Position numbers and translations under genes: made by a program | Part shown: positions 53,756-62,338 of the stretch, piece after piece | Layout of the letters: each line of letters opens with the position of its first letter | Numbering within the stretch: the stretch's first letter is position 1 | The notes under the pieces: generated by a model | Told to the model about the DNA's origin: nothing | The model's database searches: none | The model's input: the letters and a program-made list of their open reading frames with translations, nothing else | From: Chitinophagaceae bacterium | GTDB lineage: Bacteria; Bacteroidota; Bacteroidia; Chitinophagales; Chitinophagaceae | Reading direction: 5' to 3' | NCBI GenBank assembly: GCA_003168265.1 | Contig: PMSV01000024.1 | Location: 310,001 to 374,000, forward strand | DNA: 64,000 nucleotides

Positions 53756-53784
53756 GATTCCTAACGATTAAATGATTGTAATAA

Positions 53785-54822
53785 TTAATTAATGGTAAGC
53801 TCAGGATAGAGCAGATCCAGCTTTTTGTTCCTGCCATGAGCACAATGCATCATCAAAAAACTGATGGCAGCTTCAGTAGAAAAATCAATGGTATAATGAA
53901 TCCTCTTTATATCACTGATCCAATCTTTGAACTGGCTCCCAAAATGGTTATCGACCGCTTTAAGGCATTTTACGCCCATTTGCTGCAAAGCCGCAGCATT
54001 GCAATGTTGTTCATATTGCCCCCTGATGGGTATTGCCATGAGTTTTTTGCCCAGGTAAAGGGCTTCGGCCGGTGTTTCGAAGCCTGCATTACTGATCAGG
54101 GCCTTGCAATTGATCAGGCTTTTATTGAATCTTTCCTTGCAAACTGGTATCAGGGTCACATTTTGGAGGATTGTGGGTTGGTTAACTTCCTTGGAAAAGA
54201 CCTCAAAGCGAAAATCCTTTAAGAGGAAAAACTGTTTGCAGATGATCTCGTCACAATAGGAGGGTAGATATACCGTAATATGCCCCTTATCGGTAGGTTC
54301 CGCCAGCAGGATATCCCGTTTGATGATCGGAGGCAGAATAAATTCATCGTAGCTTTTAAAATGGAGCCCGATATATTGAGAAGCCCTTGCATAGTTATGC
54401 AGGACCCATTCGCCGAAGAAATCCTTTCTTCCTGGCCGGGGTACCCGCTCAGACTGGAAACTGGCCTGGTGTCCGAAATTGACAGAAGGGACTTTTTTGA
54501 TAGCACAGGCCAGGGAGGTGATGCTCTCAAAATCATTGATCACGAGGTCGTATTTTTCAACAGGCAGTTCGCGGGCCTCGCGCAGTGCCCTGAGAGGAGA
54601 GAATTCCTTTACCGTGTCGACATAATTCAGTCCGCCGGTACTCGTATAAAAAAAGCAGAGGCCTTTGCTTCGGTATTTGACCGGCGCATTAAGGGGCAAT
54701 GTGCTATTCGAACCGCTCAGGAAGATATCTACTGTTCCATATCGTGATAAAAATGGGAGGATTTCCATGGCCCTGCTGATATGTCCGTTTCCGGTGGCCT
54801 GTACTGCGTAGAAGATTTTCAT
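53785..54822 (-). CDS. Glycosyltransferase (GT-B, MurG/UGT-like), possible glycolipid synthase
   Basis: A 345-residue GT-B glycosyltransferase of the family that opens YAVQATGNGHISRAMEILPF (GxGH loop). The C-terminal donor-binding part reads NCKALISNAGFETPAEALYL followed by GKKLMAIPIRGQYEQHCNAA, as in MurG and UDP-glycosyltransferases. No signal peptide, so it is cytoplasmic or membrane-associated. It lies 12 bp after a metallophosphoesterase gene resembling the phospholipase PlcP, next to pst-phoU, so it may glycosylate the diacylglycerol released by that enzyme (an Agt-like role). This role is inferred from context, not from sequence. Confidence 0.72.
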   Translation of the reverse strand: MKIFYAVQATGNGHISRAMEILPFLSRYGTVDIFLSGSNSTLPLNAPVKYRSKGLCFFYTSTGGLNYVDTVKEFSPLRALREARELPVEKYDLVINDFESITSLACAIKKVPSVNFGHQASFQSERVPRPGRKDFFGEWVLHNYARASQYIGLHFKSYDEFILPPIIKRDILLAEPTDKGHITVYLPSYCDEIICKQFFLLKDFRFEVFSKEVNQPTILQNVTLIPVCKERFNKSLINCKALISNAGFETPAEALYLGKKLMAIPIRGQYEQHCNAAALQQMGVKCLKAVDNHFGSQFKDWISDIKRIHYTIDFSTEAAISFLMMHCAHGRNKKLDLLYPELTIN

Positions 54823-54834
54823 ATATTGTTTAAT

Positions 54835-55671
54835 TCAGATTGCCAGTGAACTGATATAAAAACTGATTTCGTCGGTGACCACATTTACTTCGGGCTGTAC
54901 CTCCGCTTTGTGAAGCAGGGGGAATTCCTTTTCGTCAAATTCATAAATGCTCCATTCATTCTGCTTGTATTCCAATGCCGTGCAATGCTCGACCCAATCC
55001 CCTGAGTTCAGATAGGTCACCTTACCTTTCTCGTTTTCCACTACTCTTTTCTGCGGTTTATGAATATGGCCGCAAATGACAAAATCGTATTTTTTTTCAA
55101 TCGCCAGCTCAGCGGCGATGGTTTCGAAATCATTGATCTTGCTGACCGCTTTATTCACTCCCGCCATCACCATCTTGGATATGGAAACCCTCTCCTGGCC
55201 AACTAGTTTTAGGAGGAAATTGATCAGGCGGTTAAACCTGATCAAAAGGTTATAGCCCTTGCTTCCCAGTTTCGCCAGAAATTTCGCACTGTTCCTGGTG
55301 GTATTGTCGAATACATCTCCATGGAAGACCCAGGTCATTTTGTTATCGATCTCAAGAACCAGCTTGTCGGTCAGCGTAAAGTTCCCAATCTGGGTATCGC
55401 TGTATTTGCGCATCATCTCATCATGGTTGCCAGTTATATAGAATACGCGGGTCCCCCGGGTGATCATTTGCATGACCTCTTTTATGACCTGCATATGGGT
55501 GGGAGGGAAGAAATGCTTGCTGAATTGCCAACAGTCGATAATATCGCCGTTGAGGATGAGAATATTCGGGGCAATGCTCTTGAGATAACTGACCAGTTCC
55601 TTTGCGCGGCATCCGTATGAACCCAGGTGCAAATCGGAGATCACCACTACATCCAGAGAACGTTTTTCCAT
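54835..55671 (-). CDS. Metallophosphoesterase, PlcP/LpxH-like (phospholipase C of phosphate-stress type)
   Basis: A 278-residue calcineurin-like phosphoesterase. The metal ligands are intact: Asp13 and His15 in ISDLHLG, Asp in LNGDIID (42-46), Asn82-His83-Asp84 in GNHDEM, His117 in FHGDVFD, and His202/His204 in CGHIHKP. The segments ISDLHLGSYGCRAKELVSYL and YLNSGDWVEHCTALEYKQ resemble PlcP (phosphate-starvation phospholipase C of rhizobia and marine bacteria) as closely as they do LpxH. Automated tools usually name this family UDP-2,3-diacylglucosamine diphosphatase. Location near pst-phoU and the upstream Pho-box-like array favour PlcP. Confidence 0.75.
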   Translation of the reverse strand: MEKRSLDVVVISDLHLGSYGCRAKELVSYLKSIAPNILILNGDIIDCWQFSKHFFPPTHMQVIKEVMQMITRGTRVFYITGNHDEMMRKYSDTQIGNFTLTDKLVLEIDNKMTWVFHGDVFDNTTRNSAKFLAKLGSKGYNLLIRFNRLINFLLKLVGQERVSISKMVMAGVNKAVSKINDFETIAAELAIEKKYDFVICGHIHKPQKRVVENEKGKVTYLNSGDWVEHCTALEYKQNEWSIYEFDEKEFPLLHKAEVQPEVNVVTDEISFYISSLAI

Positions 55672-55684
55672 TACAGAGGTTTTT

Positions 55685-55729
55685 CAAAGGTCCGAATTGA
55701 ATATTAACCATGGTTTACCCCGGTATTAA
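55685..55729 (-). promoter_or_regulatory. Pho-box-like array and promoter of the metallophosphoesterase-glycosyltransferase pair
   Basis: On the minus strand, repeats with an 11-bp period start at 55729, 55718 and 55707 (TTAATACCGGG, GTAAACCATGG, TTAATATTCAA). A -7-like GACCTTTG (one mismatch) starts at 55692, exactly 26 bp after the middle repeat. The gene starts 13 nt further. The same bases can also be read as a plus-strand array (TTAACCATGGT at 55704, TTACCCCGGTA, TTAACAAATTG). Confidence 0.5.
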
Positions 55730-55792
55730 CAAATTGTGAGCTTACTGTGAAGGGATTATTATGCGATTAAGAGACACAGTTAAAATATACTG

Positions 55793-55859
55793 TTAAAGGT
55801 TTCCTAACAATTCGATCATTAGCCGTTAATATTCCCTTAATAAGGCTACTCTATTTTCG
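55793..55859 (+). promoter_or_regulatory. Pho-box-like array and promoter of susCD
   Basis: An uninterrupted 11-bp register runs from 55793: TTAAAGGTTTC, CTAACAATTCG, ATCATTAGCCG (degenerate), TTAATATTCCC and TTAATAAGGCT. A -7-like TATTTTCG (one mismatch) starts at 55852, 26 bp after the fourth repeat. The SusC start codon lies 43 nt downstream. Confidence 0.5.
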
Positions 55860-55902
55860 CCAGACTCTTAGGCATCGAATCAAAAATTAAAACCTACTGT
55901 TT

Positions 55903-58900
55903 ATGTCAAAAAAGACTGCACTGCCCTATTGGGCGGTATTGCTGATACTTATTCTTTCTCCTTTATTCGGCTTGGCCCAAAAACTAATCTCAGGGCAGGT
56001 GCTTTCCAAGACAGACCAATCTCCGGTAGCCGGAGCCACCATCATTGTGAAAAGCTCCCGAGTTGGCGCATCTACGAATGAAGATGGTAAATTCATCATC
56101 CGTGCAAAACAAGGAGATATCCTGCAGATCTCAGGGATAGGGATTGTCAAAGAAGAATATACGGTTACAGATGGAACGGCGATCGTGATCAGGGTTTCTA
56201 CGGATGCCAAAAGCCTCAATGAGGTTGTCGTAACCGCAACTGGGATAAAGAAAGAGGCAAAACGTTTGGCCTATGCCATACAGACGGTGGATGCCAGCCT
56301 CTTTACGCAAGCGAGGGAAGCCAACCCGGTCAATGTGCTCAAAGGGAATGCTGCCGGTTTAGAAATTAACGTCAACTCCGAAATAGGACATGCTCCAGAC
56401 GTTATCATGCGTGGAGAAGGTCAGCCAGTATTTGTTATCGATGGAGTGCCGGTCAATTATGATACTTATAATGTAAACCCGGATGACATAGAAACATTTA
56501 CAATCTTAAAAGGCCCGAACGCAGCTGCGCTTTATGGTTCACAGGGTCAGGATGGGGCCATCATTATCACTACAAAGAAAGGAACAAAGAATAAAAGAGG
56601 GATTGCAATCGATTTGAATTCAAGCACCCAGTTCAATAAGGGTTTTATTGCACTTCCTAAATGGCAGGACCAATATGGTCCTGGGGATAACGGTAAATAT
56701 GCATTCGGTGGGGGAGGTTCAAGTGCTGCTTCCTATTTTGGCAGTGGGGCCGTTGGTGTTGGAATTAACGATTATGACTATGATATCTGGGGCCCTCAGT
56801 TCCGCGGCCAATTGCTTCCTCAATATGACGGAGCATATAATCCAAATCAAAATTATACAACCACTTTTGCAGATGGAAGCACTTATAGCGGACATGTTCA
56901 ACCTACACCTTGGGTGGCCCGTGGTGCAAATAATCTTAAGCGATATCTGCAATCTGGTCTGCTTTCAGTTAACGGCATAGCGGTTAGTTCTTCTACGGAT
57001 AAGACCGATTTCAGGCTTTCTGTAAGTAATTCCTACCAGCGTGGGATCGTTCCGAACACTGAAATGAACAATGGCAGTTTTACTACCAGTTTAGTTCACC
57101 GTTTTGACAACCATTTCAGCCTGACTGCTTATTTCAACTATGCGCGTCAGTCTACACCAAATGTACCGGATGTTCAATATGGCCCAAACAGCATGATCTA
57201 CAATATCATTATCTGGGGGGGTGCGGACTGGAACATTCAGGACCCAGCCATTAAATCTTACTGGCAACCGGGTAAAGTGGGTATTCAGCAGCTTTATGAG
57301 GAATACTACCGGTACAACAATCCATGGTTCATGTCCTATCAGTGGTTGAGATCCCACTATCAGAACAATGAATACGGTTATATATCATTAAACTATAAAT
57401 TGAATTCCGCGTTAGATTTCCAATTCAGACCTGCTCTTTCCACTTATGACATGTTTAATTCCGAAAAGATGCCTTATTCCGCAGGAGTATACGGCCGACC
57501 TTTGAGGCAGGGCGATTACAGGGAAGACAAGAGATCCCTTTTTGAATCCAATGAGGACCTGCAAGTACGTTTTCATCCCGGTCAGCTTTTTGGATTCCTG
57601 AATCTGCAAGCATTAGGCGGAGCTACGGCTAGAAATTTTTCCTTTAACTCAAGCTATACTTCCACCAACTACCTAAATGTACCCGGGATCTATGCATTCA
57701 CTAACTCTCTGAACCCCGTTCAGGCTACGGGATATACATCCAACATGATTGTTTTAAGTGCCTATTATTCAGTTGACCTGGGTTATAAATTTTTTGTCAC
57801 GGCAAATATTACGGGCCGAGAGGACAAATCCTCAGCTCTTCCAGTGAATTCTGATAGCTATTTTTACCCTTCCTTCAACCTTGCTTCGGTGGTTTCAGAC
57901 TATTTGAATATTCCACGACCCATCTCTTTTCTTAAAATAAAAGCGTCCTATTCTGAAAGCAAGAACGGAGGTACAACACCCCTTTTTACAGCAAACCTGG
58001 CGAATGTTCCAGCAGCTAATAACTACGGCTATTCCTGGACCTCTCCTTATAATGGCCCTACTTATCAATTCTCTCCAACCTATACCCTTGCCCCTACCTA
58101 TAGTAGTCAGTCAAGTGCTCAATACTCGGATCAGACCATCAGCCCCAAGATCTATACCGCAGACAGAAAAGCTGATGAATTCGGGCTCGATATTAGGTTC
58201 CTGGAAAACAAACTTGGATTGGATTTGACCCGATATCACTACCGCAATACGGGCATAGTTGCCCAGGGGATTTCTCCGGCTTCCGGCTATTCTTCCTATC
58301 TGACCAACGGAAATATTTATACCAACGATGGATGGGAGGCCGTGCTTACGGGAAAAGCGATCTCCAATCCTAACGGGTTTAGCTGGATTGTCACTGCGAA
58401 TTTCTTCACCTTTATCAGGAAATGGGTAAGCGATGCTAATCCGGACAACTGGCAACACAATGGTACCCGGATCGATCTCGTTTATGGGGACGCCTTCGAA
58501 AGGACCCCTGATGGAAAATTCGTCATTGATCCAAGCTCCGGCCTTTATAACCGCATCCAGGAAGAGGGAGGGACAAGCGCCAATAAGATTTTTGGGCATT
58601 CTGATCCCGATTGGCAATGGGGAGTAACCAACACGATCAGTTATAAGAACCTGAGCCTTCGTTTCCAGTTTGACGGAATAGTAGGTGGCGTAATACAGGA
58701 TTATGTAAGAAAGAAAACATTACAGGGAGGACGCCATGCTGAAACCGCTGAAGGAGCATATGGTGCAGCAAGGCCCAGCGATGAAGCCAATATACCCGCC
58801 TATACCGGCGTAGGGGTGAATCTCACAGGTGCTCCTATTCAACTCGATCCGGTATCTGGTGTGATCACCAACTACAAATCCTTGACTGAAACGGTGAATA

Positions 58901-59205
58901 CCACCAAGAGCTTGGTTCAGCCCTTTGTATATAATCTTTCCTCGGTACCCGATTTGGATATGATAAAGAAAACCTATGTCAAGCTCAGGGAATTGGTCCT
59001 GACCTATAATTTTTCTCCCAAGATTTTTGGTCCGAAGGCCTTTGTGCAGAAAGCCAGTTTTTCTTTCGTAGGTCGGAACCTGCTCTATTTTTTCCCGCAA
59101 CGATATAAAGATATCGATGTAGATCAATATACACAGGACAACGAATCCGGTCTTCAGACACCGACCACCCGCAACTTCGGATTCAACCTGAATTTTACTT
59201 TCTAA
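55903..59205 (+). CDS. SusC/RagA-family TonB-linked outer membrane receptor
   Basis: An 1100-residue TonB-dependent importer. A signal peptide ends near LFGLAQ, followed by a carboxypeptidase-like domain (KLISGQVLSKTDQSPVAGAT, TNEDGKFII) and the SusC-type TonB region LNEVVVTATGIKKEAKRLAY. The plug follows (NVLKGNAAGLEINVNSEIG, VIMRGEGQPVFVIDGVPVNY, ILKGPNAAALYGSQGQDGAI), then a 22-strand barrel ending FGFNLNFTF. It pairs with the SusD gene 19 bp downstream. A Pho-box-like array directly upstream suggests it serves phosphate-linked nutrient uptake rather than simple glycans. Substrate unknown. Confidence 0.95.
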   Translation: MSKKTALPYWAVLLILILSPLFGLAQKLISGQVLSKTDQSPVAGATIIVKSSRVGASTNEDGKFIIRAKQGDILQISGIGIVKEEYTVTDGTAIVIRVSTDAKSLNEVVVTATGIKKEAKRLAYAIQTVDASLFTQAREANPVNVLKGNAAGLEINVNSEIGHAPDVIMRGEGQPVFVIDGVPVNYDTYNVNPDDIETFTILKGPNAAALYGSQGQDGAIIITTKKGTKNKRGIAIDLNSSTQFNKGFIALPKWQDQYGPGDNGKYAFGGGGSSAASYFGSGAVGVGINDYDYDIWGPQFRGQLLPQYDGAYNPNQNYTTTFADGSTYSGHVQPTPWVARGANNLKRYLQSGLLSVNGIAVSSSTDKTDFRLSVSNSYQRGIVPNTEMNNGSFTTSLVHRFDNHFSLTAYFNYARQSTPNVPDVQYGPNSMIYNIIIWGGADWNIQDPAIKSYWQPGKVGIQQLYEEYYRYNNPWFMSYQWLRSHYQNNEYGYISLNYKLNSALDFQFRPALSTYDMFNSEKMPYSAGVYGRPLRQGDYREDKRSLFESNEDLQVRFHPGQLFGFLNLQALGGATARNFSFNSSYTSTNYLNVPGIYAFTNSLNPVQATGYTSNMIVLSAYYSVDLGYKFFVTANITGREDKSSALPVNSDSYFYPSFNLASVVSDYLNIPRPISFLKIKASYSESKNGGTTPLFTANLANVPAANNYGYSWTSPYNGPTYQFSPTYTLAPTYSSQSSAQYSDQTISPKIYTADRKADEFGLDIRFLENKLGLDLTRYHYRNTGIVAQGISPASGYSSYLTNGNIYTNDGWEAVLTGKAISNPNGFSWIVTANFFTFIRKWVSDANPDNWQHNGTRIDLVYGDAFERTPDGKFVIDPSSGLYNRIQEEGGTSANKIFGHSDPDWQWGVTNTISYKNLSLRFQFDGIVGGVIQDYVRKKTLQGGRHAETAEGAYGAARPSDEANIPAYTGVGVNLTGAPIQLDPVSGVITNYKSLTETVNTTKSLVQPFVYNLSSVPDLDMIKKTYVKLRELVLTYNFSPKIFGPKAFVQKASFSFVGRNLLYFFPQRYKDIDVDQYTQDNESGLQTPTTRNFGFNLNFTF

Positions 59206-59224
59206 AAACTTAAATTCAGAAAAA

Positions 59225-60844
59225 ATGAAATCATATAGATATATCTCAATTATCGCCTTAGTGGCTTTAATAGCATCTGCATGCAATAAAAAAATAGAAA
59301 GCCTGCAATCAAATCCCAATGCGCCGACCTCAGTACCGCCGGCCCTGATCTTGGGGACAGTGCTAACTGATATGTCAGGAACAGGGGACCAGGGATCCCT
59401 GGGTGGTATCAATTCCTGGGGCAATGTTGGTGACTGGAATCAATACCACTGTCAGAATTATAATTATTACGGAAACAACATTTATTCCTGGTCCAATGGC
59501 TCATATGACCCCTACCTTGTATTGAAGAACGTGATTCAAATGGAAAAAGAAGCGACTTCAAGAGGAGCGGCTGCAGTGAATCCTTATGAAGCTGTCGGAA
59601 GGTTTGTCCAGGCTTATTATTATTACAACATGACGATGCTTTTCGGTGATGTGCCTCAAGCGCAGGCGCTGAATACGAGCAATACAACACCTTCCTATAC
59701 CCCGCAGGAGCAGGTATTTGAATACGTGTTGAATCAATTGGACTCGGCCAATTCGGATTTTGCCACCCTGATCAGCAACAATGACAATTCTCTCTCATCA
59801 GGCCAGGACATCTATTACGGCGGGAATTTGACCAATTGGCAGAAACTGGTGAATTCATTCAAGTTGAGAGTGCTTATTGAACTGAGCAATAAGGCTTCAG
59901 ATGCTACTTTGAACGTGCCGGCCCAGTTTGCCAGTATATTCAATAATCCGACACAATATCCGATTTTCCAAAGCCAGTCGGATGATTTTGAAATGATCTA
60001 CAATCCGGGCGGATCGGACACCTATACCACCTATCCTTTCAATCCGAGTAATTTCGGTTCGATTGCTGCCCGATTCAATATGTCCTACACCTATGTCAAT
60101 GCATTGACAGCGATCAATGATCCCAGGGTCTTTATCACCTGTGAACCAGCCTGGGCCATTGTAGGAAGTGACACCGCCCACCCGGCGCAGTTTCAGTATT
60201 TTGTCGGAGCCAGCACAGGCCTTGACCTGGGTACCATGTATGCCAATGCCAGCGCCGGCGACTATTCCTTTATCAACCGCTATCGCTACTATTCCAATTT
60301 TACCGGCGAGCCGGATGTATTGGTGGGTTATAAGGAATTGCTTTTTAATATCGCTGAAGCGATCGAACTCGGATGGATCAGTGGAAATGCGGAAACCTAT
60401 TATAAGACTGGCATTAACGAGTCCATGAAATTCTATGGAATCGACACTACACAAAATAGTTTTACGGCCTATTTCCTGCCTCCTTCCGCCAATGCTGTGA
60501 CACAGGTTGCTCCCTATCCCTACAGCTTCACTTTTTCAAACTATTATGTGCAACTTTCTGTAAAACTTTCTTCCATTGAGGACTCTGCCATCCACCAGAT
60601 TGTATTGCAGAAATACATTGCCTGTTTTGAGAATTCAGGTTATGAAGGCTATTTCAATTACAGAAGGACAGGTGTTCCGGTATTCCAGGACGGTGTTGGG
60701 GTAGGAAACGATGGGATCATACCCCTACGCTGGAGCTATCCTTTGACCGAACAACAACAGAATTCAAAAAATTGGCAGGCCGCCTTAACCAACCAGGGGT
60801 TTTCCACTGACGATCTCAACCAGGTTATGTGGTTGTTGAAATGA
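59225..60844 (+). CDS. SusD/RagB-family nutrient-binding outer membrane lipoprotein
   Basis: A 539-residue surface lipoprotein with lipobox IASAC (Cys20) and the SusD-like helical fold. It opens NKKIESLQSNPNAPTSVPPA then LILGTVLTDMSG, which fits the SusD-like_2 subgroup (PF12771 type), and has NPYEAVGRFVQAYYYYNMTM in a TPR-like helix and GYEGYFNYRRTGVPVF near the C-terminus. It forms the lid of the SusC channel and binds the nutrient. No other genes of a glycan locus (glycoside hydrolases, SusR/HTCS) are nearby, which is unusual for a polysaccharide system. Confidence 0.92.
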   Translation: MKSYRYISIIALVALIASACNKKIESLQSNPNAPTSVPPALILGTVLTDMSGTGDQGSLGGINSWGNVGDWNQYHCQNYNYYGNNIYSWSNGSYDPYLVLKNVIQMEKEATSRGAAAVNPYEAVGRFVQAYYYYNMTMLFGDVPQAQALNTSNTTPSYTPQEQVFEYVLNQLDSANSDFATLISNNDNSLSSGQDIYYGGNLTNWQKLVNSFKLRVLIELSNKASDATLNVPAQFASIFNNPTQYPIFQSQSDDFEMIYNPGGSDTYTTYPFNPSNFGSIAARFNMSYTYVNALTAINDPRVFITCEPAWAIVGSDTAHPAQFQYFVGASTGLDLGTMYANASAGDYSFINRYRYYSNFTGEPDVLVGYKELLFNIAEAIELGWISGNAETYYKTGINESMKFYGIDTTQNSFTAYFLPPSANAVTQVAPYPYSFTFSNYYVQLSVKLSSIEDSAIHQIVLQKYIACFENSGYEGYFNYRRTGVPVFQDGVGVGNDGIIPLRWSYPLTEQQQNSKNWQAALTNQGFSTDDLNQVMWLLK

Positions 60845-60883
60845 TTTTTTTTGCGTTATAAGTTTTAATACGGTGGTTTTATC

Positions 60884-60914
60884 GAAAGGCGGTGCATGTA
60901 GACCGCCTTTCTTC
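60884..60914 (+). terminator. Intrinsic terminator after susCD
   Basis: GAAAGGCGGT (60884-60893) and ACCGCCTTTC (60902-60911) form a perfect 10-bp stem with an 8-nt loop, followed by a short T-rich stretch (TTC). It lies 40 nt after the susD stop and is symmetric enough to work in both directions. Confidence 0.65.
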
Positions 60915-61042
60915 ATAGGCTGAAGAATGTTGATAAAGATTAAGATTAATTAATTGAAAAATATAATGTGCAAGGCCGGAATAATACACTTAAGACCCAA
61001 CTTTGTCACAAACCCGGATAATCTGAATTCCTTTAATTTAAA

Positions 61043-62338
61043 ATGCAAAAATTCAAAGACCTCAATGTAACTGCAGGGCCCCAAAAAAGCCCGCCCTGGG
61101 TCGCAGTTTATGCAGCCCTGATCACCTTTCTGACCTATGCGACGGTTTATGGTTTTCGTAAAGGATTTACTGTTTGCACCTTTGAAGGGATCCGGTATGC
61201 CGGGATAGATTATAAAGTATGGCTGGTGATCAGCCAGATCCTCGGTTATACCTGTGCCAAGATCTATGGCATCCGCTTTATTGCGGAATTGAAGCGTTTC
61301 GGAAGAGGAAGGATCATTTTGTTGCTGACCTCCATTTCCTGGATTTCTCTTCTGTTGTTTGCCCTTGTGCCCGCGCCTTACAATATCCCCTTTATGTTCA
61401 TCAATGGGTTTCCGCTTGGCATGATCTGGGGCATTGTATTTTCCTATGTGGAAGGAAGAAAAGCGACCGATTTTATCGGCGCCTCTCTCGCTGTGAGCTT
61501 TATATTTTCTTCGGGCTTCGTAAAGACTGTTTCAGAATCTCTCCGTATCCATTTTCATATCAGTGAATTCTGGCTGCCCTTTGCCGCCGGGTTGGCTTTC
61601 TTCTTCCCGCTCCTGCTTTTTATTTATTTGCTGGAAAAAATTCCTCCGCCTTCCCCGGAGGATATTGTGCTTAGGAGCACAAGAGTTCCTATGTCGAAAG
61701 AAAAAAGAAAGGAATTCGTCAAATTATTCCTGCCCGGTCTGATCGCTGCCATTACCATCTATGTTTTTTCCACCCTATTCCGCGACATCCGGGACAATTT
61801 TATAGCTGATATGTGGAAGGAAATGGGCTATTCGAATCAGCCGTCCTTATTCACAAGGACCGAAACCCCAACGACGATCATCATACTGGTCCTGATCAGC
61901 GCAATGATCCTTATTAAGAATAATTTTATTGCCCTGCGGATTACCCATTTTTTCATCATGGCCGGATTCGCCATCACCGGAATAAGCACTTTTTTATTCA
62001 TTCACCATGAACTATCACCTCTTTGGTGGATGACCCTCGTGGGCCTGGGCCTCTATATGACCTATATACCTTTTAATTGTGTCTTTTTTGACCGCCTGAT
62101 CGCCACATTCCGCTATGCAGGCAATGTGGGTTTTCTGATCTATGTAGCCGATTCCTTTGGATATTTCGGAAGCGTGGTGGTTCTTATCTCCAAAGAGATC
62201 CTGCAAATCAAGCTGCAATGGGTGGAATTTTATTCCAGAGGGGTAATCGGATTATCCTTCCTTGGCATTCTGGGCGCTATTCTTTCGTTGATCTATTTTT
62301 CAAATAAGTACAAAAAGATTTTAATTGAACATGGTTAA
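61043..62338 (+). CDS. DUF5690 family membrane protein (MFS-like)
   Basis: A 431-residue protein with about twelve membrane helices. YAALITFLTYATVYGFRKGF is the characteristic opening of DUF5690, followed by FINGFPLGMIWGIVFSYVEG. It resembles the major facilitator fold and is probably a transporter or permease, perhaps for the substrate of the adjacent oxidoreductase. Its end overlaps that gene by 14 bp, so they are translated together. The function of the family is unknown. Confidence 0.85.
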   Translation: MQKFKDLNVTAGPQKSPPWVAVYAALITFLTYATVYGFRKGFTVCTFEGIRYAGIDYKVWLVISQILGYTCAKIYGIRFIAELKRFGRGRIILLLTSISWISLLLFALVPAPYNIPFMFINGFPLGMIWGIVFSYVEGRKATDFIGASLAVSFIFSSGFVKTVSESLRIHFHISEFWLPFAAGLAFFFPLLLFIYLLEKIPPPSPEDIVLRSTRVPMSKEKRKEFVKLFLPGLIAAITIYVFSTLFRDIRDNFIADMWKEMGYSNQPSLFTRTETPTTIIILVLISAMILIKNNFIALRITHFFIMAGFAITGISTFLFIHHELSPLWWMTLVGLGLYMTYIPFNCVFFDRLIATFRYAGNVGFLIYVADSFGYFGSVVVLISKEILQIKLQWVEFYSRGVIGLSFLGILGAILSLIYFSNKYKKILIEHG

